From Deltaproteobacteria bacterium (GTDB taxonomy: Bacteria; Acidobacteriota; Thermoanaerobaculia; Multivoradales; JAHZIX01), in the NCBI GenBank assembly GCA_022601195.1, contig JAHZIX010000046.1, positions 124,001 to 188,000 of the forward strand: a DNA stretch of 64,000 nucleotides, read 5' to 3'. The notes under the pieces are model-generated. The model did not search any database. It was given only the letters and a program-made list of their open reading frames with translations, and was not told the origin of the DNA. The position numbers were made by a program, and so were the translations under genes. Shown in pieces: positions 56,773-64,000 of this stretch (the stretch's first letter is position 1; every line of letters begins with the position of its first letter).

Positions 56773-57666
56773 CTAGCGCTTCCGGGCCACCACGACATAT
56801 TGCCAAGGCAGGTCAGTGTCGACGACCTCGGCCTCCAAGCCTCCTCGACGAAGCTCTTTGATCACCTGTTCCGGTGGCAGGCGATGGTTCACGGAGGGGC
56901 CACGAGGGCTCTCTTTGGTGAAGTCGACCACGTAAATCCGGCCATCCGGGGTGAGGGTTTTGGCAAGGGTCGCCGAGTAGGTGGGGCGGTCTTCGATGTG
57001 GTGCCAGGTATTGACGATGAGGATGCGGTCCGTGGAACCGTCCACTAGCTGAGGACTGTCGAAGGGGATGCGGCGAATCTCAGCATTGCTCCACCCCTGT
57101 TGGTTGGCTCGCTCCTTCATGAAGTGAACCAGGTTGGCTTCTGGGTCGAGGCCGAGAACCTTCCCTTGGGGGCCTACCGCAGCGGCCAGGTAGGGGAGGA
57201 AATAGCCGGTGCCGGCGCCGATATCCGCCACGGTCATTCCCGGCTGGACCTGCATCAGAAAGACCACCTCGACCGGCCTCTGCCATTGGTCCCGATCGTC
57301 TCCCTCGAAGATCTGGTACCAGCGCTCGGCATCACTGAAATCATGGTGCATGCCCTGGCTACCGTGAGCGTGGCCGACGTGACCTTCGTCACCCTCGGCG
57401 GAGGTCCCGTGATCGGATCCTCCCTGGTGGTGAGAGGGTTTGTCCATGGATGGTGCCTCCTGTTGGCCCTCGTGGCCCTCGTGATTCCCATGACTCTCGT
57501 GATTTCCGTGACCCTGGTGATTTTCTCCGTGGGAATGCTGATGGGCGGGTTCCTGGACGGCCGCCGCCTGGGAGGTGAATAGCCACCCAGTCAACACACT
57601 GACTCCAAGGGCGAAGGCAGCTGCCCGGGGTAGCTTCGATGTCGGATTCGTGAATGTCTGGCTCAT
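56773..57666 (-). CDS. Exported SAM-dependent methyltransferase with His-rich linker
   Basis: The 297-residue protein begins with a signal peptide (AAAFALGVSVLTGWLFTSQAAA). Residues about 42-107 are a His/Gly/Glu-rich linker (HQHSHGENHQGHGNHESH and later HHQGGSDHG), able to bind divalent metals. The class I methyltransferase domain follows, with DIGAGTGYFLPYLA (motif I), GLDPEANLV, and NTWHHIEDRP. Export of a SAM-using enzyme is odd because SAM is cytoplasmic; a family of such exported proteins does exist in related bacteria, so the signal peptide may be a membrane anchor. AGGAGGG precedes the ATG. Its stop lies 6 bp from the SDR stop, convergent. Confidence 0.75.
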   Translation of the reverse strand: MSQTFTNPTSKLPRAAAFALGVSVLTGWLFTSQAAAVQEPAHQHSHGENHQGHGNHESHGNHEGHEGQQEAPSMDKPSHHQGGSDHGTSAEGDEGHVGHAHGSQGMHHDFSDAERWYQIFEGDDRDQWQRPVEVVFLMQVQPGMTVADIGAGTGYFLPYLAAAVGPQGKVLGLDPEANLVHFMKERANQQGWSNAEIRRIPFDSPQLVDGSTDRILIVNTWHHIEDRPTYSATLAKTLTPDGRIYVVDFTKESPRGPSVNHRLPPEQVIKELRRGGLEAEVVDTDLPWQYVVVARKR

Positions 57667-57738
57667 GTTGACCCTCCTGCTGGAACAAAGGCTCCGGCGC
57701 CGTCAAAGGGTAACAGAAAGAGGTGGCGAAGGAGCCCT

Positions 57739-59205
57739 CTAAGGGGTACCGAAGGGAGCTGCAAGACCTGCTGCGGTCAGGCCCTGCTCACTGTCGCTGT
57801 GCCGCTTTAGGAAGGTTTCTGGCCGACTCATGACTTTGGCCATATTCCAACCTTTGCGGACATCCCCAACGGAAACCTTGCCGGTTGCCATGGCGGCACC
57901 CAGTTTGAGATAGGTCCGAGCCTTGCCTCGCATTTTGTAGCGTACCTCGAGGGCGTGGCGCCAGAGCTTGGAGTACTCGTCGTAGAACTCTTCCAAGGGG
58001 AGCTTGGTGGGCAAGACGGTGTGGACGATGTCGTAGAGCTCCCAGTCGCGAGAAGTCACGTTTTTCTCTACGTCATCCCATAGGTCCGTGCCGGGAAGAG
58101 GAGTCAGCACAGAAAAGCCGCTGTTGTAGGTCCCGTACTCATCGATCCAATCTTTGAGCTGTTGGAAATCTTTTCTTTCCCAAGCCGGGTCGACGATGAA
58201 GTTGCAGGTGAAGCCGACCCCGAGATCTTTGAGAATCTCGATGGCCCGAACGTTATTGGCGGCAGTGTTCTTCTTGTTGACCGACTGGAGCCCCGCGTCG
58301 TCCACTTTTTCCAGGCCGAGAAAGATGGCCAGGTCACCGCAGTCTTTCCACATCTCGATCAGGTGCGGAAATTTACAAATGATGTCCGTGCGGGTCTGGA
58401 CGGTGAAGTATTTCCTGATCCCGGAAGCCTTGATCTGCTGCGCCATTTCTTCGCCGCGGCGAACGTTCATCCAGAAGATGTCATCGGTGATGAAGATGTT
58501 CGGCGCCTCGATGGTCTTGAGCTCGCGGACGACCTGTTCCGGCGACTTTTCGCGAAAGGTGCTTTCATGGAATTTCCAAACGGAACAGAAATTACATTTG
58601 AAAGGGCATCCGCGGGCGGTTTCCAATAGAGCCAGCGGTTTGCGAAAGTTGATGTAGTAGTTGGGAGCATAGTGGCGGATCAAGTGCCGGGCCGGCAACG
58701 GCAGGCTATCGATATCTCTGCGAGCTGGGGCGTGCCCGGTCTCTACCTGGCCCTTGGCTGTGTTGAGCACGAGGCCGGGAACTTCTTCGAGATTCTTATC
58801 CCGCTCGAGGGCATCGACCATGGGGACGATGATTTCCTCGCCATCGCCAACAGCTATGGCGTTGATATCCGGATCTTGGAACCAGGCGGGATCTCGGGAG
58901 GCGTCGTGGCCACCGACGAGAATAAAAGCTTCCGGCAGCTTGCGGCGAATTCGCCGGACCGCTTCCAGGGTTCGGTACCTTTCGGTGGTGAAGTTACATT
59001 GCAGCCCGACGACTTGCGGAGCAAAGGCGCTGCAATTTTCGACTCCTTGTTCGAGCCCGTCGATACGGAAGTCGAAGATCGCGCAGTCGTGACCCTCCGG
59101 TTCCAGTACCCCGGCGACACATTCGAGGCCCAGTGGCTCCACGAAAGTGATGAGCTCTAAGCCCAGGATGCCTTGATTGGCGGGCTTGATGAGAGCAATC
59201 CTCAT
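57739..59205 (-). CDS. B12-binding-domain radical SAM enzyme
   Basis: ATG at 59203-59205 (MRIALIKPANQG) is preferred to the in-frame upstream ATG at 59274, whose extension is Ser/Arg-rich without structure. The 488-residue protein has an N-terminal cobalamin-binding (Rossmann-like) domain with VVGLQCNFTTERYRT and ILVGGHDASRDP, then the radical SAM domain with the Fe-S motif CPFKCNFC (C200, C204, C207), plus FLGLEK and FIVDPAW. This is class B radical SAM methyltransferase architecture. Close relatives I recall include hopanoid C-3 methylase (HpnR-type), but identity to that enzyme cannot be shown from sequence alone. Substrate therefore open; lipid methylation is one option. Confidence 0.75.
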   Translation of the reverse strand: MRIALIKPANQGILGLELITFVEPLGLECVAGVLEPEGHDCAIFDFRIDGLEQGVENCSAFAPQVVGLQCNFTTERYRTLEAVRRIRRKLPEAFILVGGHDASRDPAWFQDPDINAIAVGDGEEIIVPMVDALERDKNLEEVPGLVLNTAKGQVETGHAPARRDIDSLPLPARHLIRHYAPNYYINFRKPLALLETARGCPFKCNFCSVWKFHESTFREKSPEQVVRELKTIEAPNIFITDDIFWMNVRRGEEMAQQIKASGIRKYFTVQTRTDIICKFPHLIEMWKDCGDLAIFLGLEKVDDAGLQSVNKKNTAANNVRAIEILKDLGVGFTCNFIVDPAWERKDFQQLKDWIDEYGTYNSGFSVLTPLPGTDLWDDVEKNVTSRDWELYDIVHTVLPTKLPLEEFYDEYSKLWRHALEVRYKMRGKARTYLKLGAAMATGKVSVGDVRKGWNMAKVMSRPETFLKRHSDSEQGLTAAGLAAPFGTP

Positions 59206-59461
59206 GGGGTCTCTGCCTTTCTCGATCCTCGAGGAGGATCTCTTGCGAGCCAAATAGCAGGCGCTGCTAGGCACCTTCTTCCCGATTTCTACCTGATTTC
59301 CTCAAGATTAGCACACGGGAGAGTCGACCCCAGGGAGTCTCCTCGGGGGATGGACTAGGTCCCTGCCGTGAAACGCCGTTCGACCCCCTTAGGCTGTCAA
59401 ATCCGCTCTTCAATATAGAGGCGAAAATCATGAACTGCTCAAGCAAGACTGAAGGAGACGA
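59206..59461. other. Divergent intergenic region upstream of radical SAM and RHS genes
   Basis: This 256-bp gap should hold two divergent promoters. A possible -10 (TATAGAG) lies near 59415, but no clear -35 partner is seen. No gene or repeat is apparent. Confidence 0.4.
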
Positions 59462-62400
59462 ATGGAAGCCATGAGGAAAGGCCGCAGCGTTCCGTTCTTC
59501 TGTGATCTGCCCCAGCGGGGGACTCGGTTTGTCGCAGTGTCCCTACTGCTTTGCCTGCTGTTCGCCTCCCTGGCCCAGGGACAAGAGATACCCGGGGATG
59601 CCAATGGCGACGGCCGTCATGGCGCAGCGGACATCTCGGCCATCGTGGAGGAAGTTTTAGAGCAGGGGAACGCTTTGCCTCAGGCGGAATGTACCGGTAA
59701 TCAAACGCTGGATGTACTGGACGTCATTTGCGTCCTGGACTTGATCGAGACGACAGCCCCTTCGATTGTAGATTTTCAGCCGAAATCGGGAGTGCCGGGG
59801 ACTCTGGTGACGATCCAAGGGGAGCACTTGACGACTCCTGGAGGGACGCCGGCGCAGATCTCCGTGCCAGCGCAGCAGAGTGGCAGTCTCGTCGTGCCCG
59901 TCACCACCTCTTCTCCACAGAGCCTCGGTTTTGTCATTCCCGCTGGCGCTGCTACCGGCCCCATTACCGTGACCATGCCGGAGCGGCCTAGCGCCACCTC
60001 TTCTGCGAGCCTGTCGATTCTGCCTTCTTCAGACTTCACTCTGTCGATCGCACCGTCATCCCTGATGCTGATTCAGGGGGAGGCCGCGAGCTTCGCCGTG
60101 ACGATGGCTTCTTCCAATGGCTTCTCGCGCTTGGCGACCCTGGCGGTCGGCGGGTTGCCCAGCGGGGTCTCGGCGACCTTTTCGCCGAGCCAGATCGCTC
60201 CCGGTCAGATGTCCATTCTGAACCTCTCGGCCGGGGTCGGTGCCCCCTTGGGGTCAGCTACTTTGACGATCACGGCCTCAGCAGAGGTCGAAGGCATTCC
60301 CCTCCAGGAATCGGCCTTGGCAAGTCTCGTAGTCGAAGCCGTCACCACGACCTTTCGCGGCCGCACGGTGGTCGCTGATGCTCTTCAGACGCCCTTGGCA
60401 AATGTCACCGTGTCGATGCTTGGATTCGACGGTGCGGGCAGTAGCACGGGTTGCGCCGGCCAGACGACCTCCGATGCCGCGGGCAATTTCGTCTTGGCGA
60501 GCTTGCCCCAGGAGTGCACTGGAGACCAATTGGTGAGATACGACGGCAGTACGGCAACGGCTCCCCCTGGGGAGTATGCCGGGGTCGATCTGGTCTACAC
60601 CCTGACCTCGGGCCAGGTGACCACTTCACCGGTTCTAGTCCACCTTCCCCGGGTGGACAACGCCGAAACCGTTTGGGTGACTCAAAACGCCGCCGACGAT
60701 CAGCATTTCGTCTTCTCTTCGATACCGGATCTGGAAACGACCATCTATGCAGGGACGACCCTGAGTTTGGTGGACGGCAGCCAACCAGATCCGTTTCCTT
60801 TGACGGCCGTTGCGGTGCCCGTCGACCGCCTGCCGGAAGAGATGCCCCCATCGAGCTCCGAGATTGACCCCTTCATCGTGGCCTTTCAGCCCGCCAACGC
60901 CAAGGCCAGCCAGCCCGTGGCGGTGACCTTTCCAAACCTATTGGCAACTCTCCCCTTTACCGCCGTGTCCCTTTCGACCCTCGATCCGTTACAGGGGACC
61001 ATGGTGATTTACGGCACCGGCACCGTTTCTGCCGATGGTCGGCAGATCGTTCCCGATTTCGATCCTGCTTTCCCGGGGCGACGCTACGGAATCGTGAACT
61101 TCGATTGGCACGGGCCCCGCATCCCTCCGCCCCCCCGGATCAATCCGGCCCCGCCGGGTAGTGGGCCGTGTCCCCAGGGCATCAAACCCATCGACCCGGC
61201 CTCCGGTCTGGAGATTCTTCAAGAGACGGACCTGGTGATTCCTGGCCCTCGGGGAGAGCTTCGCATCGATCGAATCTACCGGACACTGTCAACGGAGGTC
61301 GGGCCGTTCGGAGTCGGTTCCAGCCACGGGTACAGTCATCGGCTCGATACCAATAACCCCAGCACGGCGGCGTTGGTCAACCTGGTGTTGCCCGGGGGGA
61401 GCAGAGTGCCCTTCGTCCGCTCTCCGGACGGGCTGCTTCGCAATAGCTCTGTTCCAAAATTTTTCGGTGGGACGTTGACGACACCGAGCTCCGGGCCCTC
61501 CATTCTCCGCCTCGAGGACGGTAGTGAGTTGAGCTTTCAGATCAGCAATGGCGCTCTCGGATCGGTGCTGCAATCGATTCGCGACCGGTTTGGCCATACG
61601 ACGACGTTGATTCGAAACTCAGGAGCTCTGGCCCAGATCACCGAGATCCGAGACCCCGTGGGACGGCGCTTGCTCCTGAACTACGATGGAGCGGATCGCA
61701 TCACTCAAATTACCGATCCCATCGGTCGCCAAGTCAGCTACACCTACAATTCCCAAGGAACTCTGGAATCCGTCACGGATGCCGGGGGAGGAGTTACTTC
61801 CTATTCCTATGACTCCCAGAATCGTCTTTTGACGGTCACCGATGCTCGGGGAATCATCGTCGCCAGCAACACCTATGATGGCGCGGGCCGGGCCATTGAG
61901 CAGGTCCAGGGAGATGGTGGGGTTTGGTCCTTCACCTACACTTTGACCAATCCCCTCGTCCCTACCAGCCCCATCGCTGAGACATGGATCGTCGATCCGG
62001 AGGGACACTCCACCCGCTACCGGTTCAACCCGCAGGGCTTTCTCGTTTCAGTCCTCGACGCCCTCGGGCAGCAGTTGGTGCTCGATCGGGAGGAAGGAAG
62101 CAATCGACTTCTGGGAGTGTCCGGCGCTGCTGAGTGCAGTCTGTGCGGTACCAATCCGACCGCCGGGGACGTCCTATTCCAATATGACACGGCAGGCAAT
62201 ATCACCTCGACCACAGATCAGATGGGGCAGGTCACAGAGTTCACCTACGATGCCAGCTCTCGGCAGCTGACCGAGGTGCGAGATGCGCTGGGTCACGTTT
62301 CCCAGTTCAGCTATTCCCCCTTTGGACTCCTCACCGAGGCGGTGGACGGCCGAGGAGTTGCTTCGTTCCTCCAATACAACTCTCTTGGTGACCTCCAGTC

Positions 62401-64000
62401 GTTGATCGATGGGGCAGGTTTCGAAACTCAATTTGAACATGACGGCTTTGGCAACCTGATTTCCATGTCAGATCCTTTAGGAGAAGAGACCCGGTGGGCC
62501 TATGACGCTCTTTCTCGCCCGGTCGAGCAAGTCGGGCCCTCCGGGAGAAGAACCCTCTTCGAGTACCACGACGTTTTTGGAGTCAGTGCGATTCGAGGGC
62601 CGGGTCCGGAATCGATCACGTTTCAATATGACGAGGTTGGCAACCTCCTTTCCGTGGCAGATGTTCGTGGCAACACCACCAGTTATGTCTATGACGAGTT
62701 GAATCGAATGGTGTCCCGGGTCGACTCTGTGGGAGCCATGAGCCAGTGGGAATATGACCGGACTGGGAACATCGTTCGCTCCCTGGACCGGCGAGGCGAG
62801 GAAGGGATCTATCAATACGATCCCCTCGGACGGTTGGTGCGGGAAGAGTACGCGGACAGTTCTGTAGACAGAGCCTATGACCCAAGGGGCCGGCTCGTCG
62901 AAGTCTTTGATTCTCAATCAGGATTATTCTCGTTCAGCTACGACGCCAACGGCAGGCTTTCTCGAGCCTCTGGACCGGTAGGAACCGTGGTCTACCAGAG
63001 GGACGCTCTTGGCCAGGTCTCCAACCGTCAGGTGCTGGGCCACGAGGTGGCTGAATACACTTACGACCCGGTGGGGAACCTCCTGTCCGCATCCTTGGGA
63101 AGCCTCTCTGTTGACCTGACTTGGGAAAATCGCAATCTTCTCGACCAGATGAATCACTCTGTAGGTACTAGCTCGAGCTATACCTATGACAGCAGCGGTC
63201 GCCTTCTCGCTCTGGACCACCGGCTGGGAGCTACGGAGATCTTCACCCAAGCTCATGGCTACGACCGGTCCGGCTATCGTACGTCCTCTTCCGTCAATAC
63301 GGACTCACTTCTGCTGACTCCTGCGAGCCTGCGGGTATTCGACTCGGAATCGAATCGCCTGCTCCAGGATGGGGCTGCTACCTTTGCCTACGACGAGGGC
63401 GGTCGGCGATCCTCTCGGGTCACCAGCGAGGGGGCGACAGACTACACCTGGGACTCCCGGGGGCGTCTGTCCTCCCTCACCTACCCCGATGGCGCAGTGA
63501 AAACCTTGACCTACGATTTTTCGGGAAACTTGATCGGTGTTTCTTCGGCCGGTAACGGTGGAATGGACGACCGGCTCTACGTTCGAGATGAGATCGGTAA
63601 CGTTCTCGCCTACACGGACCAGGGGTTGGCGGTGACGGTGTTGTCGGGATTCGAGATCGATCAATATTTTGGCCAGGTGCATCCGGGGTCCGGGATTCAG
63701 GTGGGATTGACGGACTCTTTGGAGAGCACGGTGGCGGTCGTGGATGAACTTGGGGCCGTTGTGGCTAGGTTGAGTTATGAGCCCTTCGGCGAGACGCATC
63801 TCACCGGAAGCTCGACTTATCCCTTTCGATTTCTAGGAAAGACCTCATACGACGAAGACCTCTATGACTTTCGGGCGCGAGTTTATGACTCCGCGACCGG
63901 ACTGTTCCTGAGCGAAGATCCCCTGGATTTCGTCGGAGGCGACCCCAATCTGTATCGCTACGGCCTCAACAATCCGACCAACCTGACGGATCCCACGGGT
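59462..64000 (+). CDS. RHS/YD-repeat protein with dockerin-like N-terminus (3' end outside window)
   Basis: ATG 59462 follows AAGGAG by four bases (a second ATG at 59471 is possible). The frame stays open to the last base, 1513 codons, so the gene is truncated by the window. After a signal peptide (FVAVSLLLCLLFASLAQG) comes a dockerin-like segment (GDANGDGRHGAADIS with a second, degraded DVLDV repeat), then an IPT/TIG-like domain (SIVDFQPKSGVPGTLV), further beta domains, the RHS entry region (ILQETDLVIPGPRGEL), many YD repeats, and an RHS core ending in FRARVYDSATGLFLSEDP and NNPTNLTDPTG. The C-terminal variable domain lies beyond the window. Its relation to the first RHS protein is in fold, not close sequence. 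Confidence 0.85.
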   Translation, partial: MEAMRKGRSVPFFCDLPQRGTRFVAVSLLLCLLFASLAQGQEIPGDANGDGRHGAADISAIVEEVLEQGNALPQAECTGNQTLDVLDVICVLDLIETTAPSIVDFQPKSGVPGTLVTIQGEHLTTPGGTPAQISVPAQQSGSLVVPVTTSSPQSLGFVIPAGAATGPITVTMPERPSATSSASLSILPSSDFTLSIAPSSLMLIQGEAASFAVTMASSNGFSRLATLAVGGLPSGVSATFSPSQIAPGQMSILNLSAGVGAPLGSATLTITASAEVEGIPLQESALASLVVEAVTTTFRGRTVVADALQTPLANVTVSMLGFDGAGSSTGCAGQTTSDAAGNFVLASLPQECTGDQLVRYDGSTATAPPGEYAGVDLVYTLTSGQVTTSPVLVHLPRVDNAETVWVTQNAADDQHFVFSSIPDLETTIYAGTTLSLVDGSQPDPFPLTAVAVPVDRLPEEMPPSSSEIDPFIVAFQPANAKASQPVAVTFPNLLATLPFTAVSLSTLDPLQGTMVIYGTGTVSADGRQIVPDFDPAFPGRRYGIVNFDWHGPRIPPPPRINPAPPGSGPCPQGIKPIDPASGLEILQETDLVIPGPRGELRIDRIYRTLSTEVGPFGVGSSHGYSHRLDTNNPSTAALVNLVLPGGSRVPFVRSPDGLLRNSSVPKFFGGTLTTPSSGPSILRLEDGSELSFQISNGALGSVLQSIRDRFGHTTTLIRNSGALAQITEIRDPVGRRLLLNYDGADRITQITDPIGRQVSYTYNSQGTLESVTDAGGGVTSYSYDSQNRLLTVTDARGIIVASNTYDGAGRAIEQVQGDGGVWSFTYTLTNPLVPTSPIAETWIVDPEGHSTRYRFNPQGFLVSVLDALGQQLVLDREEGSNRLLGVSGAAECSLCGTNPTAGDVLFQYDTAGNITSTTDQMGQVTEFTYDASSRQLTEVRDALGHVSQFSYSPFGLLTEAVDGRGVASFLQYNSLGDLQSLIDGAGFETQFEHDGFGNLISMSDPLGEETRWAYDALSRPVEQVGPSGRRTLFEYHDVFGVSAIRGPGPESITFQYDEVGNLLSVADVRGNTTSYVYDELNRMVSRVDSVGAMSQWEYDRTGNIVRSLDRRGEEGIYQYDPLGRLVREEYADSSVDRAYDPRGRLVEVFDSQSGLFSFSYDANGRLSRASGPVGTVVYQRDALGQVSNRQVLGHEVAEYTYDPVGNLLSASLGSLSVDLTWENRNLLDQMNHSVGTSSSYTYDSSGRLLALDHRLGATEIFTQAHGYDRSGYRTSSSVNTDSLLLTPASLRVFDSESNRLLQDGAATFAYDEGGRRSSRVTSEGATDYTWDSRGRLSSLTYPDGAVKTLTYDFSGNLIGVSSAGNGGMDDRLYVRDEIGNVLAYTDQGLAVTVLSGFEIDQYFGQVHPGSGIQVGLTDSLESTVAVVDELGAVVARLSYEPFGETHLTGSSTYPFRFLGKTSYDEDLYDFRARVYDSATGLFLSEDPLDFVGGDPNLYRYGLNNPTNLTDPTG

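Noticed and set aside
59206..59274. Upstream extension of the radical SAM protein
   Set aside because: The added residues are Ser/Arg-rich and do not fit the start of a cobalamin-binding domain.
1..64000. tRNA, rRNA, riboswitch or phage genes
   Set aside because: Reading all gaps on both strands showed no cloverleaf, rRNA-like or integrase/terminase sequence; a covariance-model scan could still find a weak RNA.

Overview
The window looks like chromosomal DNA from a GC-rich, Gram-negative, non-model bacterium. Lipobox and Sec signal peptides, giant secreted multidomain proteins, an ECF sigma factor next to a CHAT protease, RHS proteins, and an N-terminal acyl reductase fused to an acyl ligase together suggest Acidobacteriota (Thermoanaerobaculia-like) or a myxobacteria-like lineage. 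That assignment is inferred from gene content, not from a marker gene. No rRNA, tRNA, CRISPR array, transposase or phage gene was recognised.

Layout. 18-3503 encodes one fused enzyme (acyl reductase, AMP-ligase, carrier protein). 3762-9065 is a tight four-gene operon: sigma factor, membrane protein in the anti-sigma position, short membrane-anchored protein, and a TPR/CHAT-protease protein. An exported M23-peptidase protein follows (9186-11519). It faces a lipoprotein of dipeptidyl-peptidase III type (11695-13347, minus) across a strong two-way terminator. 13348-15074 carries small secreted or cysteine-rich ORFs, a 13-bp minisatellite and a copy of a dispersed repeat.

15075-46948 is occupied by two enormous exported proteins on the plus strand. 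The first is about 7000 residues: metallopeptidase-like head, alpha/alpha toroid, CARDB, FlgD-like, beta-propeller, FN3 and Calx-beta modules, and two copies of a GYWKNH-type domain each followed by a Ser-Asp tract. The second is a 3584-residue RHS/YD-repeat protein with a variable C-terminal toxin-like domain, followed 4 bp later by a small gene in the classic immunity position.

47642-51772 holds small housekeeping-like or orphan genes: a DUF3224 protein, a tiny Cys-rich protein on the minus strand with a Fur-like palindrome upstream, two DinB-fold proteins, an HXXEE membrane protein and a PLP-dependent decarboxylase. 51784-51919 is a MITE-like pair of inverted repeats related to single copies at 11541 and 14117. 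52036-55964 holds a SnoaL-like protein and a membrane-bound HTH regulator (both minus), divergent from a neurotransmitter:sodium symporter coupled to a small membrane partner. 56056-59205 has an SDR oxidoreductase, an exported His-rich methyltransferase and a B12-binding radical SAM enzyme. From 59462 a second RHS protein, with a dockerin-like N-terminus, runs off the end of the window.

The strongest candidates for undescribed biology are the sigma/CHAT operon, the GYWKNH plus Ser-Asp tail modules of the giant protein, the RHS toxin/immunity pair, and the dispersed inverted-repeat family.
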